Below are positions 8,470-17,341 of a DNA stretch of 64,000 nucleotides, one piece after another (position 1 is the stretch's first letter; every line of letters starts with the position of its first letter). Both the position numbers and the translations under genes were made by a program. Source of the DNA: Porifericola rhodea (lineage in GTDB: Bacteria; Bacteroidota; Bacteroidia; Cytophagales; Cyclobacteriaceae); NCBI RefSeq assembly GCF_030506305.1, contig NZ_CP119421.1, positions 550,354 through 614,353 on the forward strand, given 5' to 3'. The notes below the pieces were generated by a model, which worked only from the letters and a program-made list of their open reading frames with translations, did not search any database and was not told the origin of the DNA.

Positions 8470-9126
8470 TTATTTCTCCCAGCCGTGTTGGCCCAGTAAG
8501 GGGACAAAGCTAAAATGGTCAAATTCTTTTTTTGTAATTTTTCCGCCAGGCTCTTTGGTAATAAGCAACATTTTTTGCGACTTACGATCACCTACTGGTA
8601 TAACTAATTTTCCTCCCGGCGCAAGCTGCTCCACCAAAGTCATGGGTACTGTAGGTGCTCCCGCAGTCACAATTATACCATCATAGGGAGCAAAACTGGG
8701 CATTCCTTTGGTACCATCTCCATGTACCAGATGGGCCTGATAACCTAAGGTTTTTAGGAGTCGAGCAGCACGCTGATGTAGAGGCCAGTTATATTCTATG
8801 GTATATACTTTGGCTCCCAACTCTAAAAGTACACTACACTGGTAGCCAGAACCTGTGCCAATTTCCAGAATTTTGTCTCCAGGCTTTACCTGCAAAAGCT
8901 GGGACTGAAAGGCCACAGTATAGGGCTGAGAAATAGTTTGCCCCTCGCCTATCTGAAAAGCCTTGTCCTGATAGGCATGTTCCAGAAAAGCATTATCCAG
9001 AAAAGCATGACGAGGCACAGTATTTATCGCCCTTAATACATTCTGGTCTGTAATTCCCTTTGCACGGATTTTATTTACCAACTGACGACGCATTCCTTTA
9101 TGCTTGTAGCTGTCTTCAATAGGCAT
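8470..9126 (-). CDS. pcm: Protein-L-isoaspartate O-methyltransferase
   Basis: The enzyme methylates L-isoaspartyl residues in damaged proteins using S-adenosylmethionine, which starts their repair. The signature is clear: VPRHAFLD, GEGQTISQPYTVAFQSQLL, the SAM-binding ILEIGTGSGYQCSVLLELG, GDGTKGMPSFAPYDGIIVTAG, and LVIPVGD. I chose the ATG at 9124-9126, giving 218 residues, the usual family length. An upstream in-frame start at 9186 would add 20 residues (LYFAAKNLIFAFKKITK) that the family lacks. It is the first gene of an operon with the thioesterase and the unknown protein. Confidence 0.93.
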   Translation of the reverse strand: MPIEDSYKHKGMRRQLVNKIRAKGITDQNVLRAINTVPRHAFLDNAFLEHAYQDKAFQIGEGQTISQPYTVAFQSQLLQVKPGDKILEIGTGSGYQCSVLLELGAKVYTIEYNWPLHQRAARLLKTLGYQAHLVHGDGTKGMPSFAPYDGIIVTAGAPTVPMTLVEQLAPGGKLVIPVGDRKSQKMLLITKEPGGKITKKEFDHFSFVPLLGQHGWEK

Positions 9127-9276
9127 GTGTAATTTTGTTATTTTTTTAAACGCGAATATAAGGTTCTTTGCAGCAAAATAAAGCACTCAACCCCTAATAG
9201 AATATACCAATTAACTTTTTGCATCTCAATGAGAAAGCTTATATTTAATCAATAGTTGCATATCAAACCGCAAGCC

Positions 9277-9714
9277 ATGGGAAAAAAAGTTAAAGTAGAA
9301 AACTCTCTTTCTACGGTATTAGGCACCACTTCCCGATTACTTAACAACAGAATTAGTAAAAAGATGGCCACTCATCAGGTTACTGTTGAGCAATGGGTTA
9401 TTCTAGCGAGCCTTTGGCGTAAGGATGGACAAAGCCAGCAAACCCTGGCAAACGTGGCAAATAAAAACAAAGCCAGCATTACTCACCTGATAGACAATCT
9501 GGAGAAGCGTAAGCTGGTAGTACGGCAGGAGGATACAGTAGACCGTAGAAACAAACTGGTATTCCTTACTGAAGAAGGGCAAAGTCTACAGGAAGAACTG
9601 GCAAAAATTGTAAAAACTACAACCAAAGAAATTACTAAGAACATTGATAAAAAAGACCTTAAGTCCGCAAAAAAAGTAATGAAAAAGATGATAGAACTGA
9701 TGCGGGAAGAATAG
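9277..9714 (+). CDS. MarR-family transcriptional regulator
   Basis: The 145-residue protein has the MarR layout: an N-terminal dimerisation helix (LSTVLGTTSRLLNNRISKKM), WVILASLWRKDGQSQQTLA, the recognition-helix region NKASITHLIDNLEKRKLVVRQ, and the wing DTVDRRNKLVFLTEEGQSL with its conserved D-x-R. It should bind DNA as a dimer and respond to a small ligand. The ATG at 9277 is preferred over a TTG seven codons upstream. It is divergent from the pcm operon (about 150 bp between them), so that operon is a possible target; this is inference. Confidence 0.9.
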   Translation: MGKKVKVENSLSTVLGTTSRLLNNRISKKMATHQVTVEQWVILASLWRKDGQSQQTLANVANKNKASITHLIDNLEKRKLVVRQEDTVDRRNKLVFLTEEGQSLQEELAKIVKTTTKEITKNIDKKDLKSAKKVMKKMIELMREE

Positions 9715-9761
9715 ACTAACACAGCGCTTGTATAGATATTAATTTAAAATCCAGATTTACA

Positions 9762-10400
9762 TTAACCCTGAGTCCTCTCCTTTACGGGGTTGCCAAAATA
9801 TGTTCCTGTGTACTTAATATCGTGAAGGACTAAACTACCCATTCCTACAATAGCCGAATCACATATTTTAACCCCTTGCCTGAGTACGCTACGACTACCT
9901 ATCAACACCTGATTACCTATTTGGCAGTCTCCATTAATAATAGCTCCTGTAGCTATATGGCAATGATCGCCCACCGCAGCATCATGCTCTATTAATGTCC
10001 GACTGTTGATGATAGTATTTCTTCCTATTGTAGCCCCGGCGTTTACAATTGCACCATGCATAATAATACCCCCTTCTCCTACTTGGGCGTATTTAGACAC
10101 ATAAGCTAGAGGAGATACTACAGTAGCCAGTGTTCCTTTATTTAGCTTTACAAGCTCAAAGAGCCTTTGCCGTAGGGCGCTACTTTTCACCTGCCCGACA
10201 GTCACTAAAACTTTTGCCCCACCTTCAATAAAACGAGGCAGATCATCTTCTGTACCTACGATAGGGTAATCCAAAACCGATTCTCCTACTTTTTCCGCTA
10301 CATCCAATATGCCTTTGATTTGAAACTTTGCCTCCTGCTCTATTACATCAATTACAGATTTACAATGTCCTCCTCCTCCTAAAAGTATGATATCCTTCAT
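9762..10400 (-). CDS. NeuD/PglD-like sugar O/N-acyltransferase
   Basis: The 212-residue protein starts with a small Rossmann-like domain (IILLGGGGHCKSVIDVIEQ) and continues as a left-handed beta-helix of hexapeptide repeats (for example VGEGGIIMHGAIVNAGATIGRNTIINSRT in its order). The conserved catalytic histidine lies in LIEHDAAVGDHCHIATGA. Relatives acetylate aminosugars in sialic-acid-like, bacillosamine or related pathways using acetyl-CoA. The neighbouring aminotransferase, four bases upstream, would supply the amino group, so the pair probably makes an N-acylated aminosugar for a surface glycan. Confidence 0.88.
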   Translation of the reverse strand: MKDIILLGGGGHCKSVIDVIEQEAKFQIKGILDVAEKVGESVLDYPIVGTEDDLPRFIEGGAKVLVTVGQVKSSALRQRLFELVKLNKGTLATVVSPLAYVSKYAQVGEGGIIMHGAIVNAGATIGRNTIINSRTLIEHDAAVGDHCHIATGAIINGDCQIGNQVLIGSRSVLRQGVKICDSAIVGMGSLVLHDIKYTGTYFGNPVKERTQG

Positions 10401-10404
10401 ATCT

Positions 10405-11550
10405 CTAAATATTTACAAAGCTAGGTAATAGGGCCAAATGTTGTTCGGCCCAGTCGGCATTAGGAAGCACCGTTCTGAAGCAATCCTTATACATAGATAA
10501 GTGGCACAGTAGTTTCCACGCGGGGCGAGTTAGTATCCCTTCCCGATTGGTCTGAGCTATAAAGTGGTCTCTTTCGTCCTGGCTGTTAAATGCCACTGCG
10601 TTAAGCCAGTAGTTTGATGTAGTGGCTTCGGGCTCTTGCACTACCAACATGGCATATTTCTCAAAAAAGTTATGATAGGCAGATGCAAGTTCTCTAAGTT
10701 TAAGTAGCTTTTTGTGTAATAAGTCTAACTGTGAGATACCTAAGGAGGCATTCAGGTTGGGCATTCTGTAGTTGTAAGCCATTGCCTGGTAAGTAATCTG
10801 ATAACCATTAGCCTGACGAGCCTGTACAGATAAACTTCTGGCTATATCAGCTAGTTTTTTATCGTTGGTAAGGAGCATACCCCCACCCCCGCAAGTCACT
10901 ATTTTGTTACCATTAAAGCTCAGTATAGAAGCATCGCCCCAGGAAGGTACGCTTTGTTTGTAGGACTCGCTTCCTAATGCTTCTGCAGCATCTACTATTA
11001 GTTTTAAGCCAAACTTTTTACAAACGACTTCCATTTTCTGGAGCTCAGGAGAGTGGCCAAAGGTACATACTGGCAAGCAATGGCTTACTCTTTTTCCACT
11101 CATCCGATGATAAGAATAGCCGTCGTCTTTCATGAAGGTCTCCCGCTCTAAAAAAGAGAGCAGGCTTTCTACCGACATACCTAAGGACTGACGATCTATA
11201 TCTACAAACACTGGTTCTGCGCTACAGTACCGAATAGCATTACAAGTAGCCACAAAACTAAATGCCTGGGTTACTACCATATCGTTAGGTTGCACTCCGC
11301 TACTCAATAAGGCCAGGTGTAGCGCAGAAGTACCCGTATTAGTAGCTACAGCATACCTTCTTTCTGTAAGCTTTGCCACTTTCTCTTCAAAAGCGACCAC
11401 TGTCTCCCCTACCGTAGAAACGATTCCAGACTCTAAACAAGCCATTACAGATTGCATGTCTCCTGCTTTTATTGAGGTTTCATGCAAAGGAATTACACCC
11501 TCTGGCCTACCATAGATGTCTCTTATAAATTGTACGAAAGAGCTAATCAT
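10405..11550 (-). CDS. DegT/DnrJ/EryC1 aminotransferase, LegC-like
   Basis: The 381-residue protein is a PLP-dependent sugar aminotransferase. It shows VIPLHETSI near the start, the cofactor-phosphate loop ATNTGTSALHLALLSSGV, QAFSFVATCNAIRYCSAEPVFVDID, and the PLP-lysine region ILSFNGNKIVTCGGGGMLLT. The start and spacing resemble LegC-type enzymes that aminate nucleotide-linked 4-keto sugars. Four bases separate it from the acyltransferase gene, which fits a two-step amination and acylation. A variant TAATTTG lies a few bases before its ATG. The exact sugar cannot be decided. Confidence 0.9.
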   Translation of the reverse strand: MISSFVQFIRDIYGRPEGVIPLHETSIKAGDMQSVMACLESGIVSTVGETVVAFEEKVAKLTERRYAVATNTGTSALHLALLSSGVQPNDMVVTQAFSFVATCNAIRYCSAEPVFVDIDRQSLGMSVESLLSFLERETFMKDDGYSYHRMSGKRVSHCLPVCTFGHSPELQKMEVVCKKFGLKLIVDAAEALGSESYKQSVPSWGDASILSFNGNKIVTCGGGGMLLTNDKKLADIARSLSVQARQANGYQITYQAMAYNYRMPNLNASLGISQLDLLHKKLLKLRELASAYHNFFEKYAMLVVQEPEATTSNYWLNAVAFNSQDERDHFIAQTNREGILTRPAWKLLCHLSMYKDCFRTVLPNADWAEQHLALLPSFVNI

Positions 11551-11668
11551 CCTTGCAAATTACATTATTCTCAAGCTGCTTGCAACGGCTTGGCCTGGCA
11601 CTATGATTTACTTCAAATAGTTTAGCTTTTACGATCTTCTATTATAGGGGAAGCCCGTAATTTTTAAA

Positions 11669-11676
11669 TAAATTTG
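11669..11676 (+). promoter_or_regulatory. Candidate -7 element before the glycosyltransferase
   Basis: TAAATTTG matches TAnnTTTG and ends six bases before the ATG at 11682. No TTG at the expected upstream distance is visible, so this is a weak call; if real, the transcript would be almost leaderless. Confidence 0.3.
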
Positions 11677-11681
11677 CCGCC

Positions 11682-12764
11682 ATGAAAAACCGCTCTGCAA
11701 AGCACATCATTTTTTTATGTCCTTACCCAAAGGGTGGGGCTCCCAGCCAGAGATTTCGCTTTGAACAATACCTGGATTTATTAAAAGAGCAAGGCTTCAC
11801 CTACCAGATTGAGGGCTTTCTGGATGAAAAAACTAATCAGATTTTATACAAACCCGGCCAGACCAGTAAAAAGCTTATAGGGGTGATGTTGGGCTTTCTT
11901 CGGCGTATCTACTTACTTTTCTCAATTCCTAAAGCCGATTTCGTATTTATTCACCGGGAGGCTACACCAATCGGTCCTCCATTTATAGAATGGATCATTG
12001 CCAAACTGCTACGCAAAAAAATCATTTATGATTTTGACGATGCCATCTGGTTGAAAGATGCTTCCGGTGTAAATAATTTTATGCTAAGGTTAAAATGGCA
12101 GCAGAAAGTCAGTCGCATCTGCCAATGGAGTTATAATATAAGCGCGGGTAATGCCTATCTATGTGCCTATGCTAAACAATTTCAGCCTCAGGTGGCGCTT
12201 GTCCCTACTACTATTGATACTGAGCAGCACCACAACCGTATAAAGCAGCAGTCTAATCAACCTCTCACAATTGGATGGACCGGCTCACACTCTACCATGA
12301 AGTATCTCAAAAGTATTGAGCGCGTGCTCCAGCAACTAGAAGAGCAATTTGATTTTCAGTTTGTAGTTATCTCTAACCATCCGCCTGAGCTTACCCTAAA
12401 AAATCTAAAATTTATCCAGTGGAATGAGGCAAACGAAGTAGAGGATTTGCTTCAATTACATATTGGTCTGATGCCTCTACCTGATGACCCCTGGGCGAGA
12501 GGAAAATGTGGATTTAAAGCCCTGCAGTATCTTGCTTTAGGCATACCTGCTCTGGTTTCTCCCGTAGGGGTAAACACAAAAATTGTAGAACATGGTGTCA
12601 ATGGTTATGTATGTGCGACAGATCATGACTGGCACAAATATCTTTCAATTTTACTTCAGGACGCAGAACTGAGAGAAAACCTGGGAGAAGGAGGTAGAAA
12701 AAAGATTGTAAAAGAGTATTCGGTAAAAGCGAACACACAAAATTTCATCAACCTTTTTTCTTAA
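11682..12764 (+). CDS. Group 1 (GT4-like) glycosyltransferase
   Basis: The 360-residue protein has two Rossmann-like halves as in GT-B enzymes. The N-terminal half begins IIFLCPYPKGGAPSQRFRFEQYLD and contains IIYDFDDAIW, an acceptor-site motif common in this group. The C-terminal half has LTIGWTGSHSTMKYLKSI, the donor-site region LMPLPDDPWARGKCGFKALQYLALGIPALVSPVG, and a helical end. It probably transfers a sugar from a nucleotide donor during assembly of a surface polysaccharide at the inner face of the membrane. It is transcribed opposite to its polysaccharide neighbours. Confidence 0.9.
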   Translation: MKNRSAKHIIFLCPYPKGGAPSQRFRFEQYLDLLKEQGFTYQIEGFLDEKTNQILYKPGQTSKKLIGVMLGFLRRIYLLFSIPKADFVFIHREATPIGPPFIEWIIAKLLRKKIIYDFDDAIWLKDASGVNNFMLRLKWQQKVSRICQWSYNISAGNAYLCAYAKQFQPQVALVPTTIDTEQHHNRIKQQSNQPLTIGWTGSHSTMKYLKSIERVLQQLEEQFDFQFVVISNHPPELTLKNLKFIQWNEANEVEDLLQLHIGLMPLPDDPWARGKCGFKALQYLALGIPALVSPVGVNTKIVEHGVNGYVCATDHDWHKYLSILLQDAELRENLGEGGRKKIVKEYSVKANTQNFINLFS

Positions 12765-12783
12765 CAGTATCAAACTATCTACT

Positions 12784-14454
12784 CTAAAAATCAAAGTAGC
12801 GTTGCCTGATATTCCAGCGCAATGCAAAAGAAGTATAGGAGGAAGTCTCCGGCTCATTTAGCAGGTCATTCTGCCGATTTCGGTTAAGGTATCGTAGCTC
12901 TACAAACATATTATGCCACAATTGATAAGAGGCTATTGCATCAGCAATTAATAGATTATTCTCTACCCCCTGCCCCAATACATTGCCGTAATCCTGTTCT
13001 TTAGTACGATTGTCTAACAGTATATTACCACCCCAATTAGAATCAGGCGTGTCTCCTCCGTATTGGGCTGCCACCAGCTTAGCCTGTAGTTGCAATCTTG
13101 GAATGGGCTGATAGCGAACCATACCCACTACTTCCTGAAAATTAGCTCCCAGTGGATGAGCTAAAGACTGCTCATAATGTGTATAGCTACGGTATAGATC
13201 TTCGTGTGCATAAGTATATGGCCTTACTCTATTGTACTCTACCTGAAAATCCAGATTGTTTATCGTAAAAGCATCCATGTACTCAGCACCTAGCTGTATA
13301 GCATATTTGTTTCCCCACCAGTTTTCACCGGAACGAATTTCAGAAATAACAAACTCATCTATCAAGGCCTGGCTATAAAATGCTAAACCTTTGGCCGGAA
13401 GCCAGCGAAAGTCCAGCCCAAGTAATGCGTTTCCTGCACTTCCCCCCTGCTGCTCTACTGCCCGATAGAAAATAATAGGGTTCAGGTAATTGAAGTCAAA
13501 GTTTCCTGACTCATCTCCATAAGTAATGCTTTCAAACAGACCCAACTGAATTTTAGGTGTAATGTCCAGCCCCAGCCTGTGCATTGTAAAATATTTATGA
13601 GGAAAAGCTCCAGTACCAAACAATCCGGTATAGTTGCCAATCACATCAGCTGTCATCTGAGCAAAGATATTGGTATAATGTAGCTTCCAAACCTGAGTGT
13701 TGATTCTGAAAAACAGATAGTTGTTTGAAAAGTCCGATAACAGCAGTGAACGATAGCCGTTTCCTACAAAATGATTACCATGCCCTAGCTGCATATTGAT
13801 ATGCTTACTTGCTTTAAAACTGATATGGCCACGGGCTGTAAGAAAGTCTACTCCTCTATCTCCATACCCTTTCCAGAAGCCTTCCTGAGGTACTGTTAAG
13901 CTACTTCTGATCTGCTGATTTACATAGTCCGGAAAAGCGATCTGGTTTTCTCCCAGGTAGGTATAAAAACCAATCTTATGGTCTATAGTACCGTGGATCT
14001 GAACTCCACGTGTATTAATGTACGGACTACCTTCCATATCATCTGCACCTAAGCCGATATGAAGCACCGGGCTTACATAAACTTCAAAGTCTTTTTTTCT
14101 AAGGCTTAGAAAGTCACGCTGGTTTTTGTAAAACAGACCAAGAATGGGCCTGCGACTTGTTTCCAGCAGGGTATCACTATACTCCCAATTGTCGCGCTGG
14201 AGAAATTCAAGATTGAAACGGTCAGCCGCTGAGGGATCATCCAGGCTTAAGGTATCCAGAAAGTTTGCAATCGCCTCTCTTTGGTAAGGCCTCACCATTG
14301 ATCCGAGTTCTGAAGACCATCTTCCGCTAAGCAACTCATAGCGATGAACCAAATTATAATAACCAGACTGTAGAGGAGCATAAGAGCTTTGGGCAAGAGC
14401 TTGCTGTGCTAAAGGTAATAGCATCATGCAAAGCAGGAGGGCGTTCTTTTTCAA
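12784..14454 (-). CDS. Wzi-like capsule-assembly outer-membrane protein
   Basis: The 556-residue protein has a signal peptide (KKNALLLCMMLLPLAQQALAQ) and a beta-barrel pattern. Segments such as GYYNLVHRYELLSGRW near the start, LQLGHGNHFVGNGYRSLLLSDFSNNYLFFRI in the middle (written here as MQLGHGNHFVGNGYRS) and VEYNRVRPYTYAH near the end match Wzi-type proteins, which anchor or shape capsular polysaccharide at the cell surface. The start codon is TTG, overlapping the stop of the upstream gene by four bases (TTGA), so translation is probably coupled. No Wza or Wzc gene lies in this window. Confidence 0.82.
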   Translation of the reverse strand: MKKNALLLCMMLLPLAQQALAQSSYAPLQSGYYNLVHRYELLSGRWSSELGSMVRPYQREAIANFLDTLSLDDPSAADRFNLEFLQRDNWEYSDTLLETSRRPILGLFYKNQRDFLSLRKKDFEVYVSPVLHIGLGADDMEGSPYINTRGVQIHGTIDHKIGFYTYLGENQIAFPDYVNQQIRSSLTVPQEGFWKGYGDRGVDFLTARGHISFKASKHINMQLGHGNHFVGNGYRSLLLSDFSNNYLFFRINTQVWKLHYTNIFAQMTADVIGNYTGLFGTGAFPHKYFTMHRLGLDITPKIQLGLFESITYGDESGNFDFNYLNPIIFYRAVEQQGGSAGNALLGLDFRWLPAKGLAFYSQALIDEFVISEIRSGENWWGNKYAIQLGAEYMDAFTINNLDFQVEYNRVRPYTYAHEDLYRSYTHYEQSLAHPLGANFQEVVGMVRYQPIPRLQLQAKLVAAQYGGDTPDSNWGGNILLDNRTKEQDYGNVLGQGVENNLLIADAIASYQLWHNMFVELRYLNRNRQNDLLNEPETSSYTSFALRWNIRQRYFDF

Positions 14455-15809
14455 GGGTTTAATACTGCTTTTGGACGTTTTTTGAGTTTTACTTTACGCT
14501 GAGCAAGATAGCGCAAGATGAATAAGCCCGCCAAATAAAAAGGGAACATAGGTATCTTATACCTTACAAGTGAGCCAAAATTATAGGTTGAGATACCTAC
14601 GGCAAAACTGAAGGCGATAGCAAACAAGAGACAAAAGCCAATTATAGGACGGGCTAGCGTATACCGAAATAAATTCATGACTCCTGCCTGGTATATCACC
14701 CAAAGGGTAAGGAGTAAGGTAGCGAAGCTTTCCAGAGCGGAAAGCAACATAACTACATTGTGTGCCTCCCAGAGGTACGGCCTGAAGAGAGTAACATTTA
14801 CTGCCAGAGGAAATTTCCTGAGCATACCCGTAGGGCTAAAATCATAGTCGTCTCCCAAAGTGTAGACTGAACCGCCCTGTGTTTCGCCCATGTAAGTAAG
14901 GTAGCGTGCTGTGATCTCGGCTGTTTCTGAAACCTTATCCAGAGAGTAGCGATTATTGTCCTCACCTACTTTGACCATAGCATAGTAGCCTAACAATCCG
15001 CCAATAACTAACACAAAAGGTAGAATAAGTATCCGTAAGGCCACAGATTTAATTCGCTCAACATTAGCAAGAAACACCCAGAGTATAGCTGCTGGCAAAA
15101 AGCAAAGGACAATATATATTTTAATAGAATAGATCGTATAAAGGCTCAAAAATAAAACAAGGGCACCTATAACTATGCCTTTACGTTCAAAGAATACACG
15201 CACTATGCCCCAGGTAGCCCAGCCTAATGCGCCTAGAGTGATGGTATCTTTAAGTATACCTGAGCCCCAGAAAAACACCGAGGGCACAAACAGCATAGCT
15301 ATAGCAAACTCTTTGTGCAAGGCAGGAAAGAGCTTGTAGAATGAACGGTACATCGCCCATATACCAGAAAAGCTAATAGCCGCAAAAATCGTCGCCACCG
15401 CCGTATAGGTGTGTCCTGTAAAAAGTGAAAACAGTGCAATCAGCTTGATTACAAAATATTCGGTAGGTGCATCAAACCAGTATATGCGATTAGCATACTC
15501 ATAAATTTCGGGGTTTACTTCTCCATTGGCTAGCAGTAGTTGAATCCCTGCTTTTGGATTTTCCAGAAAAGCATTAAATATAACCTGAGCTTCTTTAAAA
15601 TAGTTGAACGTATCACCGCTGGGTTTGCCGCCACCGTAGTAAAACTGGTAAATAAAGCCTACAGCTAATGCCCCTACCACTTTTACACTTAAGCCAGGAA
15701 TAAAATATGCTTTAATACGATTATCCGTAAAGACTGGTCTGAGCGTATAAGCCAGAAAGTAGATGATACCAAGCCAAACCGGCGTAATCAACAAATCCTT
15801 TATCCCCAT
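14451..15809 (-). CDS. Polytopic membrane protein, Wzy/GT-C-like
   Basis: The 452-residue protein has roughly ten to twelve hydrophobic segments. A polar loop after the first helices contains GGGKPSGDTFNYFKEA, and later PSVFFWGSGILKDTITLGALGW and GSLVRYKIPMFPFYLAGLF. These resemble the placement of functional loops in O-antigen polymerases and GT-C membrane glycosyltransferases, but I see no decisive motif. It overlaps the Wzi-like gene by four bases and follows tolC by 24, so it is probably co-transcribed with both and acts in polymerisation or export of a surface glycan. That role is inference. Confidence 0.65.
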   Translation of the reverse strand: MGIKDLLITPVWLGIIYFLAYTLRPVFTDNRIKAYFIPGLSVKVVGALAVGFIYQFYYGGGKPSGDTFNYFKEAQVIFNAFLENPKAGIQLLLANGEVNPEIYEYANRIYWFDAPTEYFVIKLIALFSLFTGHTYTAVATIFAAISFSGIWAMYRSFYKLFPALHKEFAIAMLFVPSVFFWGSGILKDTITLGALGWATWGIVRVFFERKGIVIGALVLFLSLYTIYSIKIYIVLCFLPAAILWVFLANVERIKSVALRILILPFVLVIGGLLGYYAMVKVGEDNNRYSLDKVSETAEITARYLTYMGETQGGSVYTLGDDYDFSPTGMLRKFPLAVNVTLFRPYLWEAHNVVMLLSALESFATLLLTLWVIYQAGVMNLFRYTLARPIIGFCLLFAIAFSFAVGISTYNFGSLVRYKIPMFPFYLAGLFILRYLAQRKVKLKKRPKAVLNP

Positions 15810-15833
15810 TCTACAATTTAGGCAAATTCTGCA

Positions 15834-17336
15834 CTAAAAATCCAGTGCTTTGCCCTGATAGAAGTCTAGCACTTTTAAGCTGAAAATGTAATTGTACTTG
15901 GCGCGAATAAGGTCTGACTCCGCCGCATTTAAATCGTTTTTTGCCTGGTTAAAATCTACTGCGTCTATGGCCCCTACCTCGTAGCGGGTTTCGGTATTTC
16001 TAAAAGCCTCCTGCAGTGAAGCTACCCGTTTGTCGTTGGCTTCAAAACTTTTGGCAGCTGCTTTAGCATCCAGGTACACCTGCTCTATGGTTTGCCTGAG
16101 CTGGTTACGCTGGTTGATCACTTCCAGCCTTGCCCCCTCCAGGTTTAAACGAGCGTTAGACACATTAGAGCGCACCCTCCAATTGTTAAAGATGGGAATG
16201 TTAAGATCAATACTTACATACCTGCGCAAGTTAAAATCCAACTGGTTCATATAGGTATTATCAGTAAACTCTGCCGGTATCTGTGTTTCTGTAAACACCG
16301 GAATGCGAGTACCATCTGGCACATCAGGTATAAGCCCTTCTGGAATTTGCAAAAAATCTCCGGTGGGTATTACACTAGTTACATTATCTACGCCTGCCTT
16401 AGGAATCTGATCGGGAGCTACGCTGGAGTACTGAGAAAACAGTCCTGCACTTAAAGAGATATTTGGATAATACCCTCCTTTAGCTATTGCAAGTCCGTAC
16501 TCCGCGCTATTCACTCCCAGCTTGGCACTTTGCAGATTAGCCCAGTTTTGTAAAGCTTCCTGATAAACCAGGCTCGCTGAGGCTGGTAGATTATAGACCT
16601 CAGGGGTTTCCAACTCAGGAATTATAACGGTAATAGAATCGCTTTCGGCCAGTTGTAGCAGTTGCTTTAAATTAAGGTAGGCCAGTTCCAGATCATTTTC
16701 TGCATTAATGATATTCAGCTCATCATTAGCCTGCTGAGCTTCCAGTTGTAGCTGGTTGGCTTTAGGCAATGAGCCAGCCTGTACCAGACGTTGGGTTCGC
16801 TGTAACTGTAGCTGTGTACTTCCAAGCTGAAATTCCGCGTTTTCCAAGAGCTCACGGTTAAATAATATCTGGGTGTATGCCTGAATCACATTTAAAGTGA
16901 CAGCATCTTTACTCGCTTCCAGATCATATTGGCTTCCTTCAAGATTTACTTTGTTCTGCTTGATCGTATTGATACGCTGCAAGCCATTAAATAAGGTGAG
17001 CTGCGTACTTACGCCCATAGACTGCTGCCTAACCGGCTGGTCTACATACTCATTGGTAAACTGGTTAATGCTACGCCCCACACTATAACTTACTCCCGTG
17101 TTTGCATTAAAAGAAGGCAAAAGGTCTGCCCTGGATTGCTTCAGAGCGACCTGGCTTCCCATCACCTGTAGCTCCGATTGCTTGACCGAAACATTATTTT
17201 TAATGGCCATATCAATACTTTCTTCCAGGCTAAGCTCCAGCGGCTTAGTTGGGCCAGCAGACTGGGAGAAGACAGAAGAGAGGAGGCAAAAATTTAAAAA
17301 ACAGAGAAAGGCTAAAGGCTTGATGGTTGTGGTCAT
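15834..17336 (-). CDS. TolC-family outer-membrane efflux protein
   Basis: The 500-residue protein begins with a signal peptide ending in VFSQ and has two OEP halves. The first opens LSLEESIDMAIKNNVSVKQSELQV and has long helices rich in Q, N and A; the second contains SLSAGLFSQYSS and ends with VYLDAKAAAKSFEANDKRVASLQEAFRNTETRYEVGAIDAVDF, the standard TolC C-terminal pattern. TolC trimers form a channel across the outer membrane and periplasm for type I export or efflux pumps. No inner-membrane pump is encoded nearby. The gene follows the LytTR regulator by five bases and so lies in the same operon as the two-component system. Confidence 0.92.
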   Translation of the reverse strand: MTTTIKPLAFLCFLNFCLLSSVFSQSAGPTKPLELSLEESIDMAIKNNVSVKQSELQVMGSQVALKQSRADLLPSFNANTGVSYSVGRSINQFTNEYVDQPVRQQSMGVSTQLTLFNGLQRINTIKQNKVNLEGSQYDLEASKDAVTLNVIQAYTQILFNRELLENAEFQLGSTQLQLQRTQRLVQAGSLPKANQLQLEAQQANDELNIINAENDLELAYLNLKQLLQLAESDSITVIIPELETPEVYNLPASASLVYQEALQNWANLQSAKLGVNSAEYGLAIAKGGYYPNISLSAGLFSQYSSVAPDQIPKAGVDNVTSVIPTGDFLQIPEGLIPDVPDGTRIPVFTETQIPAEFTDNTYMNQLDFNLRRYVSIDLNIPIFNNWRVRSNVSNARLNLEGARLEVINQRNQLRQTIEQVYLDAKAAAKSFEANDKRVASLQEAFRNTETRYEVGAIDAVDFNQAKNDLNAAESDLIRAKYNYIFSLKVLDFYQGKALDF

Positions 17337-17341
17337 GGCGG

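Noticed and set aside
9126-9186. The longer pcm start at 9186
   Set aside because: The added 20 residues are hydrophobic and basic without family match; the ATG at 9126 gives the standard length.
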